Source of the DNA: Bacteroidales bacterium
GTDB taxonomy: Bacteria > Bacteroidota > Bacteroidia > Bacteroidales > UBA932
Reading direction: 5' to 3'
DNA length: 30,976 nt
NCBI GenBank assembly: GCA_017535125.1
Contig: JAFXUS010000055.1
Location: forward strand, 1-30,976
The first letter of the stretch is position 1. Every line of letters begins with the position of its first letter. This document shows, piece by piece, positions 15,881 through 28,828 of the stretch. Position numbers and translations under genes: made by a program. A model generated the notes under the pieces. It saw only the letters and a program-made list of their open reading frames with translations, searched no databases and had not been told where the DNA came from.

Positions 15881-17566
15881 TCAAGCGATAGCGAAAAGAA
15901 CCAGCAGCTGGGCGGCGAGCACCCGCAGGAACATCGTCAGCGGATAGACCGTGGCGTAGTTGATGGAGGTGTAGTCCGTGCCGTAGGCGCCCTGCGCGAA
16001 GGCGAGCGCCGCGGGATCGGTGGTGCCGCCGGACAGCAGGCCGCAGATCTGATAGAAATTGAACTTGAAGGCGAGGCGGGCGAGCAGTCCCGTCACGAGC
16101 ACCGGAATCAGGGTGATGAGCGCCCCGTACAGAATCCACCGGTAACCGCCATTCACCACGGAGCTGACGAAGCCTTCGCCGGCTCCCAGGCCCACGGCCG
16201 CCAGGAAGAAGCTGATGCCGATTTCGCGAAGCATCATGTTGGCGCTGAGGGTGGTGTAGGTGGTGATGCGCCATTTCGGGCCGATGTGCCCGAGGAGGAT
16301 GGCGATGATGAGCGGACCGCCGGCGAGGCCGAGCCGGACCGGCTGCGGGATGCCCGGGAAGCGGATCGGGAGCGATCCGAAAATGACGCCGAGGGCGATG
16401 CCGAAGAAAATGGGCACGAGGTTCGGGTGGCTCAGGCTTTCGGGCTTGTTGCCGACCAGTTTCGCCACCTGGTCGATGCCTTTCGGCGTGCCGACGACCT
16501 GGATGTTGTCGCCCATCTGGAGGATGAGGTTCGGACGGGCCACGAGCTCCACGCCGGCGCGCATGACGCGGGTCACGGAAACGCCGTAGCTGGCGCGGAT
16601 GTGCAGATCGCGCAAATGCTTGCCTGTCAGGGCGGAACGGGTGATGCTGAGCCGGCGTGAGACGATGTTTTCATCCTTATGGACCCAGTCCTCGAGGTGC
16701 ATGGGCACCTCTTCGCCGAAGATGATGCGCACGGCGTCCACGTGGGGCTGTGAGGTCACGATGAGCACCTTGTCACCTTTTTCCAGTACCGTGTCCGGTC
16801 CGGGAATGGAAATCTCCCCGCCGCGCATGATGCGCGAAACCAGGAACATGTCGCTCATGCCGGCCATGACGTCCGAGAGGCGCTTGCCGAAGACGGCGGG
16901 ATTTTCCACCTCGCAGTGCATGCGGCGCGCGGAATCCGTCGGCTTCTCGGCCTGCTCCAGGGCGGTCCTTTCGTGGTTCAGGTCGATTCTGAAAATGCTT
17001 TTCAGCAGGATGATGAGAAAGATGACGCCCAGCACGCCGAGCGGGTAGGCGACGGCGTAGGCGGAGGCCAGCCTGGCGGAAGCGGCGGCGGTCATGGCGG
17101 GCGTGTCGCCGTTGGCGGCCATGGCATCGACGAGCGTCTGCTGGCCGGCACCCAGGCCCGGGGTGTTGGTCACGGCGCCGGACATGACGCCGACCATCGT
17201 GGTGAGGCTTTCTCCCGTAATCCAGTGGATGGCGAGAGTCACGAGCACGGCGAGCAGGATCATTCCTGCGGCGAGCAGGTTCATCGTCACGCCCCCTTTC
17301 CGGAAGGACTGGAAGAAGCCGGGGCCGACCTGCAGTCCGATGGAGAAGACGAAAAGGATAAGTCCGAATTCCTTCATGAAGGCCAGCGCGACCGGGTCCG
17401 CACGGAGCCCGAAATGGCTGACGAGGATGCCCAGGAACAAGATCCAGGTGGAGCCGATCGAGATGCCTTTGATCTTGACCCTCCCGAGCAGGAGGCCTGC
17501 GCCGATGACGATGGCGAACAGCAGGATGGTATGGGCGATGCCCGTCCCCAGGAATAATTCTTTCAT
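15881..17566 (-). CDS. AspT/YidE-type transporter with two TrkA_C domains
   Basis: 561-residue integral membrane protein of the aspartate:alanine exchanger family (AspT, YidE, YbjL). About five membrane helices at the N-terminus contain the GLQVGPGFF and SGAVTNTPGLGAGQ motifs. Two TrkA_C (RCK) regulatory domains follow around residues 215-370, with IPGPDTVLEKGDKVLIV and LILQMGDNIQVVGT as their recognisable strands. A second membrane block repeats the first fold (FFLAAVGLGAGEGFV, LSGGTTDPAALAFA). Substrate is unknown; dicarboxylate or amino acid exchange is the family precedent. I start at the ATG at 17566, because the alternative start five codons upstream lies inside a perfect -7 promoter box. 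Confidence 0.88.
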   Translation of the reverse strand: MKELFLGTGIAHTILLFAIVIGAGLLLGRVKIKGISIGSTWILFLGILVSHFGLRADPVALAFMKEFGLILFVFSIGLQVGPGFFQSFRKGGVTMNLLAAGMILLAVLVTLAIHWITGESLTTMVGVMSGAVTNTPGLGAGQQTLVDAMAANGDTPAMTAAASARLASAYAVAYPLGVLGVIFLIILLKSIFRIDLNHERTALEQAEKPTDSARRMHCEVENPAVFGKRLSDVMAGMSDMFLVSRIMRGGEISIPGPDTVLEKGDKVLIVTSQPHVDAVRIIFGEEVPMHLEDWVHKDENIVSRRLSITRSALTGKHLRDLHIRASYGVSVTRVMRAGVELVARPNLILQMGDNIQVVGTPKGIDQVAKLVGNKPESLSHPNLVPIFFGIALGVIFGSLPIRFPGIPQPVRLGLAGGPLIIAILLGHIGPKWRITTYTTLSANMMLREIGISFFLAAVGLGAGEGFVSSVVNGGYRWILYGALITLIPVLVTGLLARLAFKFNFYQICGLLSGGTTDPAALAFAQGAYGTDYTSINYATVYPLTMFLRVLAAQLLVLFAIA

Positions 17567-17570
17567 GTCG

Positions 17571-17578
17571 CAAAGATA
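17571..17578 (-). promoter_or_regulatory. -7 box abutting the transporter start codon
   Basis: TATCTTTG on the minus strand ends only 4 nt before the ATG at 17566. If used, the transcript would begin at or next to the start codon, giving a leaderless mRNA. Confidence 0.6.
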
Positions 17579-17579
17579 C

Positions 17580-17619
17580 AAAAAAGAAGAAGACGGCAGC
17601 GGAAACTGCCGTCTTCTTC
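17580..17619 (-). terminator. Intrinsic terminator of the xylanase gene
   Basis: A perfect 14-bp stem (GAAGAAGACGGCAG at 17586-17599 with its complement at 17606-17619) and 6-nt loop are followed on the minus strand by six T residues. It lies 16 nt after the xylanase stop and just upstream of the transporter promoter. Confidence 0.9.
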
Positions 17620-17634
17620 AACTAGCTGCGAGCC

Positions 17635-19911
<2,277 letters not shown>

Positions 19912-19948
19912 TTATTGGATAATTGGGTTTGTGTTAAAAATCGTGAAA

Positions 19949-19956
19949 CGAATATA
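19949..19956 (-). promoter_or_regulatory. Possible weak -7 box of the xylanase gene
   Basis: TATATTCG on the minus strand differs from TAnnTTTG at one base and lies 37 nt before the ATG. No convincing -33 box is seen, so activation by a regulator would be expected if this is the promoter. Confidence 0.4.
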
Positions 19957-20024
19957 GGGAATTCCGCACACAATCCCAAGCCGCCTGGACAAGAATCCGG
20001 CGATAGACCAAAAATTGATAAAAA

Positions 20025-20039
20025 TTGAAAGCGTTTCAA
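20025..20039. promoter_or_regulatory. Palindromic operator candidate upstream of the xylanase
   Basis: TTGAAA-GCG-TTTCAA is a perfect 6-bp inverted repeat with a GCG centre. It resembles operators of LacI-family regulators and lies 114 nt before the xylanase start, and 52 nt before the tRNA -7 box on the other side. No regulator gene is in the window. Confidence 0.4.
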
Positions 20040-20067
20040 AAGCGGTAAAATTTTTTTTCGGCTCTCG

Positions 20068-20098
20068 CTTGCGGATTCCCAAAATATATCTATCTTTG
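20068..20098 (+). promoter_or_regulatory. Promoter of tRNA-Asp
   Basis: TATCTTTG (20091-20098) is a full -7 box with CTTG (20068-20071) 19 nt before it. The mature tRNA starts 29 nt downstream. Confidence 0.7.
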
Positions 20099-20126
20099 CA
20101 TCCGCATTCGGCAACGAATCAACCAA

Positions 20127-20201
20127 GGTGTGGTAGTTCAGTTTGGTTAGAATGCCGGCCTGTCACGCCGGAGGTCGCGAGTTCGAGCCTCGTCCGCACC
20201 G
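20127..20201 (+). tRNA. tRNA-Asp (anticodon GTC)
   Basis: 75 nt fold into a standard cloverleaf. The acceptor stem is GGTGTGG with CCGCACC (one G-U pair). The anticodon stem CCGGC/GCCGG encloses CTGTCAC with anticodon GTC. The T arm is GCGAG-TTCGAGC-CTCGT, with discriminator G at 20201. The 3' CCA is not encoded. It is followed directly by a terminator, so it is a single-gene transcript. Confidence 0.95.
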
Positions 20202-20205
20202 CCTG

Positions 20206-20238
20206 GAGCCCAGTCTTTCTAGACCGGGCTCTTTTTTT
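20206..20238 (+). terminator. Terminator of tRNA-Asp
   Basis: GAGCCCAGTCT pairs with AGACCGGGCTC, with one A-C mismatch and a TTCT loop, followed by seven T residues. The last three T's and the next G form the -33 box of the following promoter. Confidence 0.88.
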
Positions 20239-20267
20239 GTATCTATGCGGAAATATCACTATCTTTG
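20236..20267 (+). promoter_or_regulatory. Promoter of the polysaccharide export genes
   Basis: TTTG (20236-20239) and TATCTTTG (20260-20267) with 20-nt spacing match the Bacteroidetes consensus exactly. The leader to the ATG at 20314 is about 40 nt. Confidence 0.78.
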
Positions 20268-20313
20268 TATGTTTTATTTACACACGCACACGCAAAACCC
20301 ACAATACCGTAGT

Positions 20314-22812
20314 ATGAAGAAATTTGCACTGATTGCAGCCGTCCTGTTCTGCTCCATGTCTCTCGCTTCCTATGCGCAGATGACTGATGAGCAGGTAATC
20401 GAATACGTCAAGACGGCGACAGCCACCGGCAAAAGCCAGGATGAAATCAGCAAGGAACTGCTGCTTCGCGGCGTCACGCAGGAGCAGGCGGAGCGCATCA
20501 AAGCGCGCGTTCAGGCCCAGCAGGACGGTGCCGGGAATGCCGAGTCTTTCGGCGATGAATCCGGTTTCAGCCGGAATTCCGGCGCGGCGGCCCAGAGTCG
20601 CGTGCCGTCCCGGCCCGCCGTCCGTCGCGTACGCCCGCAGGACGAGTTGGATAACCGCGCCCGTTTCGACGAGCAAAAGGAAGGTCTCAACGAGGGGCAG
20701 GGTCTGGAAAATGCGATGGGTGAAAATGTGCTGCCCGAATCGGTCAATTACATCTTCGGTCATGATATTTTTGCCGGCGGCGCCCTGACTTTCGAACCCA
20801 ACGAAAACCTGGCCACGCCGGAGAGCTATCAGCTTGGCCCCGGCGACGAACTGCTCATCGAGATCTTCGGTTACAGCGAGGGCTCCTACAGCAAGACGAT
20901 TTCTCCGGAGGGGACCATCAATATCAGCCAGATCGGCCAGGTGCAGCTCGGCGGCCTTACCATCAAGGAGGCGAAGGAGAAGCTTCGCCGCGCCCTGGTC
21001 AATAAATATGCCAGCGTGGGGGGCAGCAAGCCCAACTCCACCATCAGCATCAGCCTGCGTAACATCCGCACCATCCAGGTGAACGTCATGGGCGAGGTGG
21101 AGATGCCGGGTACCTTCCGGCTTTCCCCGTTCGCCACGGTCTTCAACGCCCTTTACAACGCGGGCGGCGTGACGGAGGAAGGTTCGATGCGCGCGATCAA
21201 GGTGATCCGGGGCGGCGTGCAGATTGCGACCGTCGATGTGTACGGCTATCTGTTCAACGGCCGTTCCGACAGCGACATCACGCTGAAGGAAGGCGACGTC
21301 GTCATCGTGCCGACCTATGTGAATCTGGTGCATGCTTTAGGCAACGTCAAGCGTCCGATGTATTATGAACTGGCGGAAGGGGAGACCCTCTCCGACCTCG
21401 TCCAATATGCCGGCGGATATACCAACAACGCCCACAGGGATGACATCCGCGTGATCCGCTATGCGGGTCCGGAGCGGGAGATCCGCACCGTGAAGGCGGA
21501 GGCCGCTCCTTCTTTCGTGATGAAGGATGGGGACGAGGTCTTCGTGGAGTCCTCCATGGACCGCTTCGCCAACCGGGTTGAAATCAAGGGTGCCGTGTTC
21601 CGCCCCGGCATGTTCGAGCTGGGCGGCGACATCGCGACGGTACGGCAGCTGGTCCGCGCTGCGGGCGGCTTGAAGGAAGACGCTTTCACGGGCCGCGCCG
21701 TAATCGTCCGGGAAAAGGACGACCTGACCTTCGAGACCCTGTCCGTCGATCTGGCGGGCATCGTGGCCGGAAAGGCCAATGACGTCGCGCTTCGCAAGAA
21801 TGACGTCCTGGTCATTTCCTCCAACAAGGACATGGTCGATCCCGGCACGATGACGATCAACGGCTACGTGCAGAATCCGGGTGTTTTCCCCTTCGCGGCC
21901 AATACGACCGTGGAAGACCTGGTCCTGCTCGCCGGCGGCCTGCTGGACGGCGCCTCGACGGCGCGCGTCGATGTGGCCCGCCGCGTGGTGGACCCCGCGA
22001 GCCTGCAGCCCCTCGACGAGATCGGCGAGACTTTCAGCTTCCCGCTGAAGGACGGCCTGGTGGTGGATGGCGGCGAACGCTTCACCCTGGAGCCGTATGA
22101 CGTCGTGTCCGTGCGCAAGAGCCCCGCGTTCCGGACGCAGAGCTTCGTGCGCGTGGAAGGCGAGGTCGCGTTCCCGGGTGAGTATGTGCTCCTGAGTGAG
22201 GGAGAGCGTGTTTCCGACCTGATCAAGCGCGCCGGTGGCGCTACGAAACAGGCTTTCGTACGTGGCGGTACTCTGACCCGTACGATGAGCGAGGAGGAGG
22301 CGAACGTCCAGAATTCCATCCGGGCGATCTCCCAGAACAAGACTTCGCGGGACACGCTGAACATCGACGTGCTGCGCAAAGGCGACAAGTTCACGGTCGG
22401 CATCGAGCTGGACAAGGCGATCGAGCGCCCGGGTTCCGAGTTTGATCCCATTCTCCGCGAGGGCGACCACATCTTCGTGCCCGAGCTGCAGAACACGGTC
22501 CGCATCAGCGGCAACGTACTCTATCCCAATACCGTGACCTTCGTGCCCGGCAAGTCGATCGCTTATTATGTATCGGCTGCCGGCGGATACGGATTCCGCG
22601 CCAAGCGCAACAAGACCTACGTCGTGTACCAGAACGGCAACGTGCGTCGGGCCGGTGTGGCTTCTGCCAAGATCGAACCGGGCTGCGAAATCGTCGTGCC
22701 GACCAAGCCGGACCGCAAGGGCATGAGTGCCGGCGAGATCGTCTCGCTGGGTACGGCTTCGGCTTCTCTGGCCATGATGGTCGTATCGCTGATCAACACC
22801 ATTAAGAAGTAG
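20314..22812 (+). CDS. Polysaccharide export protein with six SLBB domains (Wza-like)
   Basis: 832-residue outer-membrane-type polysaccharide export protein. The signal peptide ends at SYAQ (about residue 22). A charged, low-complexity stretch follows (about 65-135). The Poly_export domain covers about 170-250 (SYQLGPGDELLIEIFGY). Six SLBB-type repeats follow, each with a G.V..PG.. strand and an AGG turn, starting near residues 257, 340, 425, 510, 600 and 720. A hydrophobic segment ends the protein. This is the expanded Bacteroidetes form, about twice the length of E. coli Wza, and probably builds the periplasm-spanning channel for capsule or exopolysaccharide. There is no lipobox cysteine. 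The start is set by the signal peptide; a longer frame from 20143 begins inside the tRNA. The Wzz-like partner begins one base after the stop. Confidence 0.92.
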   Translation: MKKFALIAAVLFCSMSLASYAQMTDEQVIEYVKTATATGKSQDEISKELLLRGVTQEQAERIKARVQAQQDGAGNAESFGDESGFSRNSGAAAQSRVPSRPAVRRVRPQDELDNRARFDEQKEGLNEGQGLENAMGENVLPESVNYIFGHDIFAGGALTFEPNENLATPESYQLGPGDELLIEIFGYSEGSYSKTISPEGTINISQIGQVQLGGLTIKEAKEKLRRALVNKYASVGGSKPNSTISISLRNIRTIQVNVMGEVEMPGTFRLSPFATVFNALYNAGGVTEEGSMRAIKVIRGGVQIATVDVYGYLFNGRSDSDITLKEGDVVIVPTYVNLVHALGNVKRPMYYELAEGETLSDLVQYAGGYTNNAHRDDIRVIRYAGPEREIRTVKAEAAPSFVMKDGDEVFVESSMDRFANRVEIKGAVFRPGMFELGGDIATVRQLVRAAGGLKEDAFTGRAVIVREKDDLTFETLSVDLAGIVAGKANDVALRKNDVLVISSNKDMVDPGTMTINGYVQNPGVFPFAANTTVEDLVLLAGGLLDGASTARVDVARRVVDPASLQPLDEIGETFSFPLKDGLVVDGGERFTLEPYDVVSVRKSPAFRTQSFVRVEGEVAFPGEYVLLSEGERVSDLIKRAGGATKQAFVRGGTLTRTMSEEEANVQNSIRAISQNKTSRDTLNIDVLRKGDKFTVGIELDKAIERPGSEFDPILREGDHIFVPELQNTVRISGNVLYPNTVTFVPGKSIAYYVSAAGGYGFRAKRNKTYVVYQNGNVRRAGVASAKIEPGCEIVVPTKPDRKGMSAGEIVSLGTASASLAMMVVSLINTIKK

Positions 22813-22813
22813 T

Positions 22814-23953
22814 ATGGAAGAGAACAAAAATATCGGGCCTCAGTACCAGCAGGAGGAATACGACGAGATCGACATCATGGAGCTGCTTCGCAAGCTCTTG
22901 AAAGAGTGGAAGTTCATCCTCAAATGGTGCGGCGTTGCGGCTGTGGTCGGCTTGGTGATCGGCTTCAGCATCCCCCGGGAATACACCGTCAACTCCAAGC
23001 TGGCGCCCGAAAGCGTCTCCAAAAGCGGAGGCGGCAGCCTGGGCTCCCTGGCCAGCCTGGCCGGCATCAGCCTCGGCTCGATGAGCACGGCGGACGCGGT
23101 CTATCCCGACCTCTATCCGGACATCGTGTCTTCCACGCCTTTCGTGGTGGAGCTCTTCCCGGTCCAGGTGGAATTCAAGTACAAGAAGACTCCGATGACC
23201 GCCGATTACTACACCTACCTGAAGGAGTATAACCGCGGTCCCTGGTGGGGTAAAGTCATGGGGGCTCCGTTCAAGGCGCTCGGCTGGTTCATGGGCCTGT
23301 TCCGCGAGAAGCCGGAGGAAGTGGAAGGCTATGCTGCGTTGAATCCTTCCGAGCTGACGGAAGAGCAGGAGAAGATCGCCAAGGCCATCCGCGAGAGCGT
23401 AGGCCTTTCCGTGGACAAAAAGACCTCCGTGATCTCCCTGTCCGTCACGGCGCAGGATCCGAAGGTGGCCGCCCGGATCTCCGAAGAGGTGATCTCCCGG
23501 CTGCAGACCTACGTGACCAACTACCGGACGGAGAAATCCCGGAAGGACCTCGAGTACTACGAGACCCTCTATGAGGAATCCAAGGAGGCTTATTTCGCCG
23601 CGCAGCAGCGCTATGCCAGCTATGTGGACCGCAACCAGGGCGTCATCCTGCAGCGCGTCAAGACCGAACAGGAGCGCCTGCAGAACGAGATGAATCTCAA
23701 CTATCAGCTCTATAACGCCTGCGCCCAGCAGCTGCAGACCGCCAAGGCGAAGGTGCAGCAGGAGACGCCGGTCTTCACCATCATCAACCCGCCGCAGGTT
23801 CCGCTCCAGCGCAGCAATACGTCCAAGTCGACGATCCTGCTCGCCAGCATTTTCCTCGGTGCCGTGGCGGCCGCCGTCTGGATCCTCTGGGGCCGCGACA
23901 CGATTGCGAACCTCAAGAAGAAGGACGAGGAAGAGGCTCCTGCCAAGGCATAA
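22814..23953 (+). CDS. Wzz/GumC-type chain-length determinant protein
   Basis: 379-residue inner-membrane co-polymerase. An acidic N-terminus is followed by a Wzz domain entered at [15 protein letters not shown], with membrane helix 1 at about 34-53. A large periplasmic part follows, with coiled-coil-like helices (about 225-310). A PPQVP(L) proline motif precedes membrane helix 2 (about 340-360), and the tail is Lys/Glu-rich. It lacks the C-terminal tyrosine-kinase domain of Wzc. It regulates polymer length and links to the SLBB export channel encoded one base upstream. Its stop is followed directly by the uvrA GTG start. Confidence 0.9.
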   Translation: MEENKNIGPQYQQEEYDEIDIMELLRKLLKEWKFILKWCGVAAVVGLVIGFSIPREYTVNSKLAPESVSKSGGGSLGSLASLAGISLGSMSTADAVYPDLYPDIVSSTPFVVELFPVQVEFKYKKTPMTADYYTYLKEYNRGPWWGKVMGAPFKALGWFMGLFREKPEEVEGYAALNPSELTEEQEKIAKAIRESVGLSVDKKTSVISLSVTAQDPKVAARISEEVISRLQTYVTNYRTEKSRKDLEYYETLYEESKEAYFAAQQRYASYVDRNQGVILQRVKTEQERLQNEMNLNYQLYNACAQQLQTAKAKVQQETPVFTIINPPQVPLQRSNTSKSTILLASIFLGAVAAAVWILWGRDTIANLKKKDEEEAPAKA

Positions 23954-26739
<2,786 letters not shown>

Positions 26740-26743
<4 letters not shown>

Positions 26744-27777
26744 AAAAGAATGTCCTGAAGACCCTCCTGTGGAGCGCCGTTGCGCTGCTGCTCCTGTATC
26801 TGTGTTTCCGGAACGTGGACTGGAAGCAGTTCGGCCATGCCCTGGGGACGTGTCGCTGGGGCTGGGTGGTGCTGTCCATGCTCGCCGGCCTGCTGGCCAA
26901 CTGGATTCGCGGGGAGCGCTGGCGCATGCTCCTGCATCCGATCGACCCTTCCATCCGCTGGATCGACACGTTCAATGCCTACAACATCTCCCTGGCGGCC
27001 AATATCGCCGTCTCCCACGTCAGCCTGCTGCTCCGTTGCGGCTTTGTGATCCGCCATTCCGAACGGGATGCGGACGGCCGGCACCGCCTCAGCATGGACA
27101 AGACGCTGGGGACGGTGCTGACGGACCAGGCCTGCGATTCGGTGGGCTCGCTGCTGGTGGTGGCCGGGATCCTGCTCTTCCTGCGCGGGCGTTTCGGCTC
27201 GTTCTTCGCGGGCCTGTTCAGCGGGATCGACCTGCATGCCTGGCCTTTCTGGGCGGTGCTTGCCGGCGTGGTACTGGTGGTGGGATTTCTGCTCTGGAAG
27301 CTGCTGCGTAGCGGAAAGCGGAGCGGATGGGTGGAGCGGGTCCGGCAATTCTTCCGCGGAGCGGGCCAGGGCATCGCGACCATCGCGCACCTGCGCCGGG
27401 GCTGGCTCTTCGTGCTGCTGACCGCACTGATCTGGGTCGTCTTCTGGTTTCAGTCCTATGCTATCATGCTGGCCCTGCAGGACATGCCTGAATTCGCCGG
27501 GATGGGCCCGACGGACGCACTGTTCATCATGGTCCTGGGAACGCTCAGCGCCATCATCCCCGTGCCCGGAGGCTTCGGCGCCTACCATAGCATCATTTCC
27601 GGCGCATTCCTGGCAGTGTACGGGATTCCTTTCCCCGTGGGCATGATCTTCGCCACGCTGGCCCACGAGTCATGGACAGTCGCACCGGGCGTTTACGGGC
27701 TGGCGTCCTATCTGCACGAGACTTATTTCAGGAAAACTCCGTCAGCGCCTGCACCACCAGCTCTTCCGCAGCGTTGA
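26740..27777 (+). CDS. YbhN/LPG-synthase-type flippase-like membrane protein
   Basis: 345-residue integral membrane protein of the lysylphosphatidylglycerol synthase TM-region family (UPF0104, YbhN). About seven or eight membrane helices are visible, with family motifs NWIRGERWRML near residue 55, an SLLLRCGF segment near 95, and VPGGFGAYHSIISG near 275. The soluble lysyltransferase domain of MprF is absent. The family is linked to lipid flipping or membrane glycolipid handling; the substrate here is unknown. The ATG overlaps the uvrA stop (ATGA). The 3' 50 nt overlap the end of the convergent glycosyltransferase gene. The C-terminus is Pro/Ala-rich. Confidence 0.87.
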
Positions 27778-28828
27778 ACCAGTCGAGCTGGGCCTGGTCC
27801 GGGAAATGGGCCTCGAAATCCAGCAGAGGATTGAGGTCGAAACTCTTGGACAGGATACCGTAGCCGTATTTCTCGAAGACCGTGGCGTTGGCGCGCTGCT
27901 CTTCGTGCACGGGCACCAGCAGCATGGGTTTGCCGAGGTAGATGCATTCGCAGACGGCCTCGAAACCGCTCGTCATGGCGCAGGCGTGGCAGCTTGCGAG
28001 TTTCTCCAGGAAGAGCGCGTCGTCCAGGTGATGGAAGGTCAGGGTGTCGTCGTAGCGGTACTCCACCCCGTGCTCCAGGTTGTCCCAAAAGAAATAGAGC
28101 GGCACTTCCGGGTGCGCCTGATGCCAGGCGATCACCTCGTCGGCGAAGCCGGCGTTGAGCAGGTAGCCGCAGATGAAGCCGTCATCCCGCAGCGCTGCCG
28201 TCGGACGGCCGTCCGCGTCCCGGTACTGGAAAAGGGCGGGGCGCAGCAGCGGAGGGATGACCGTAATCTTCTTGGTGGACGGGTAGCGCCGGGAAGCAAT
28301 GGCGACGACCTTGTCTGCCCCGTAGGCGATGGCCGAAGTCAGCAGGTTCGCGCCCGAGACCCCGTTCAGCATCGATTTCAGCTCCGGGAGCTGGAAAGTG
28401 TGGTGGTGGGCGAGACTGACGTATTTGGGGCGGTTCTTGCGTGTGAATTCCATCCGGGCGCGCTGGAAGGCCAGCTGGCCCACGGACTCATAGAAATTGA
28501 CGATTACGTCCGGCTGGATGCGGATGATTTCGTCCGCGACGAAGCGGATGGAGGGGGCGAACTGCGGATAGAGCAGCAGCCCCTCGGACACCGTCCGGAA
28601 CATGTCCGGGCGCTTGTCGTCCTTGCCCAGGATGAAGTTGACGGCCTTGAAAGTCTTGACTGGAATCCCGGCCTGCCTGGCGAAGTACTCGGGGAGAGTC
28701 CTTTTCTCGCTGATCCCGGCCAGCATCTCCACGACTTCGTGGCCGTGCCGGAGGAGGGTCTGCTGCAGGGACAGGGCTTCCGTGATGTGCCCGCGCCCTT
28801 CGCCTTGGACGATAAAGAGAAATTTCAT
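27728..28828 (-). CDS. Glycosyltransferase, Glyco_trans_1_3 (MurG-like GT-B) family
   Basis: 366-residue GT-B-fold protein. It opens with MKFLFIVQGEGRGHITEALS, the typical start of the Glyco_trans_1_3 family, with the GRGH loop at the sugar-nucleotide domain interface. In the C-terminal half, MTSGFEAVCECIYLGKPMLLVPVHEEQRANA is the nucleotide-sugar binding segment seen in MurG-like enzymes. No signal peptide or membrane helix is evident, so it is cytoplasmic or peripheral to the inner membrane. Donor and acceptor are unknown. The ATG overlaps the stop of the upstream GT14-like gene (ATGA), and the 3' end overlaps the convergent membrane-protein gene by 50 nt. The open frame extending upstream to 29200 is antisense noise. 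Confidence 0.85.
   Translation of the reverse strand: MKFLFIVQGEGRGHITEALSLQQTLLRHGHEVVEMLAGISEKRTLPEYFARQAGIPVKTFKAVNFILGKDDKRPDMFRTVSEGLLLYPQFAPSIRFVADEIIRIQPDVIVNFYESVGQLAFQRARMEFTRKNRPKYVSLAHHHTFQLPELKSMLNGVSGANLLTSAIAYGADKVVAIASRRYPSTKKITVIPPLLRPALFQYRDADGRPTAALRDDGFICGYLLNAGFADEVIAWHQAHPEVPLYFFWDNLEHGVEYRYDDTLTFHHLDDALFLEKLASCHACAMTSGFEAVCECIYLGKPMLLVPVHEEQRANATVFEKYGYGILSKSFDLNPLLDFEAHFPDQAQLDWFNAAEELVVQALTEFS

Noticed and set aside
20127..20240. Integration site of a mobile element at the tRNA 3' end
   Set aside because: No integrase, no repeat of the tRNA 3' end elsewhere in the window, and ordinary genes follow.
20143..20313. N-terminal extension of the SLBB export protein starting inside the tRNA
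   Set aside because: It would overlap the tRNA, its terminator and a perfect promoter; a clear signal peptide begins at 20314.
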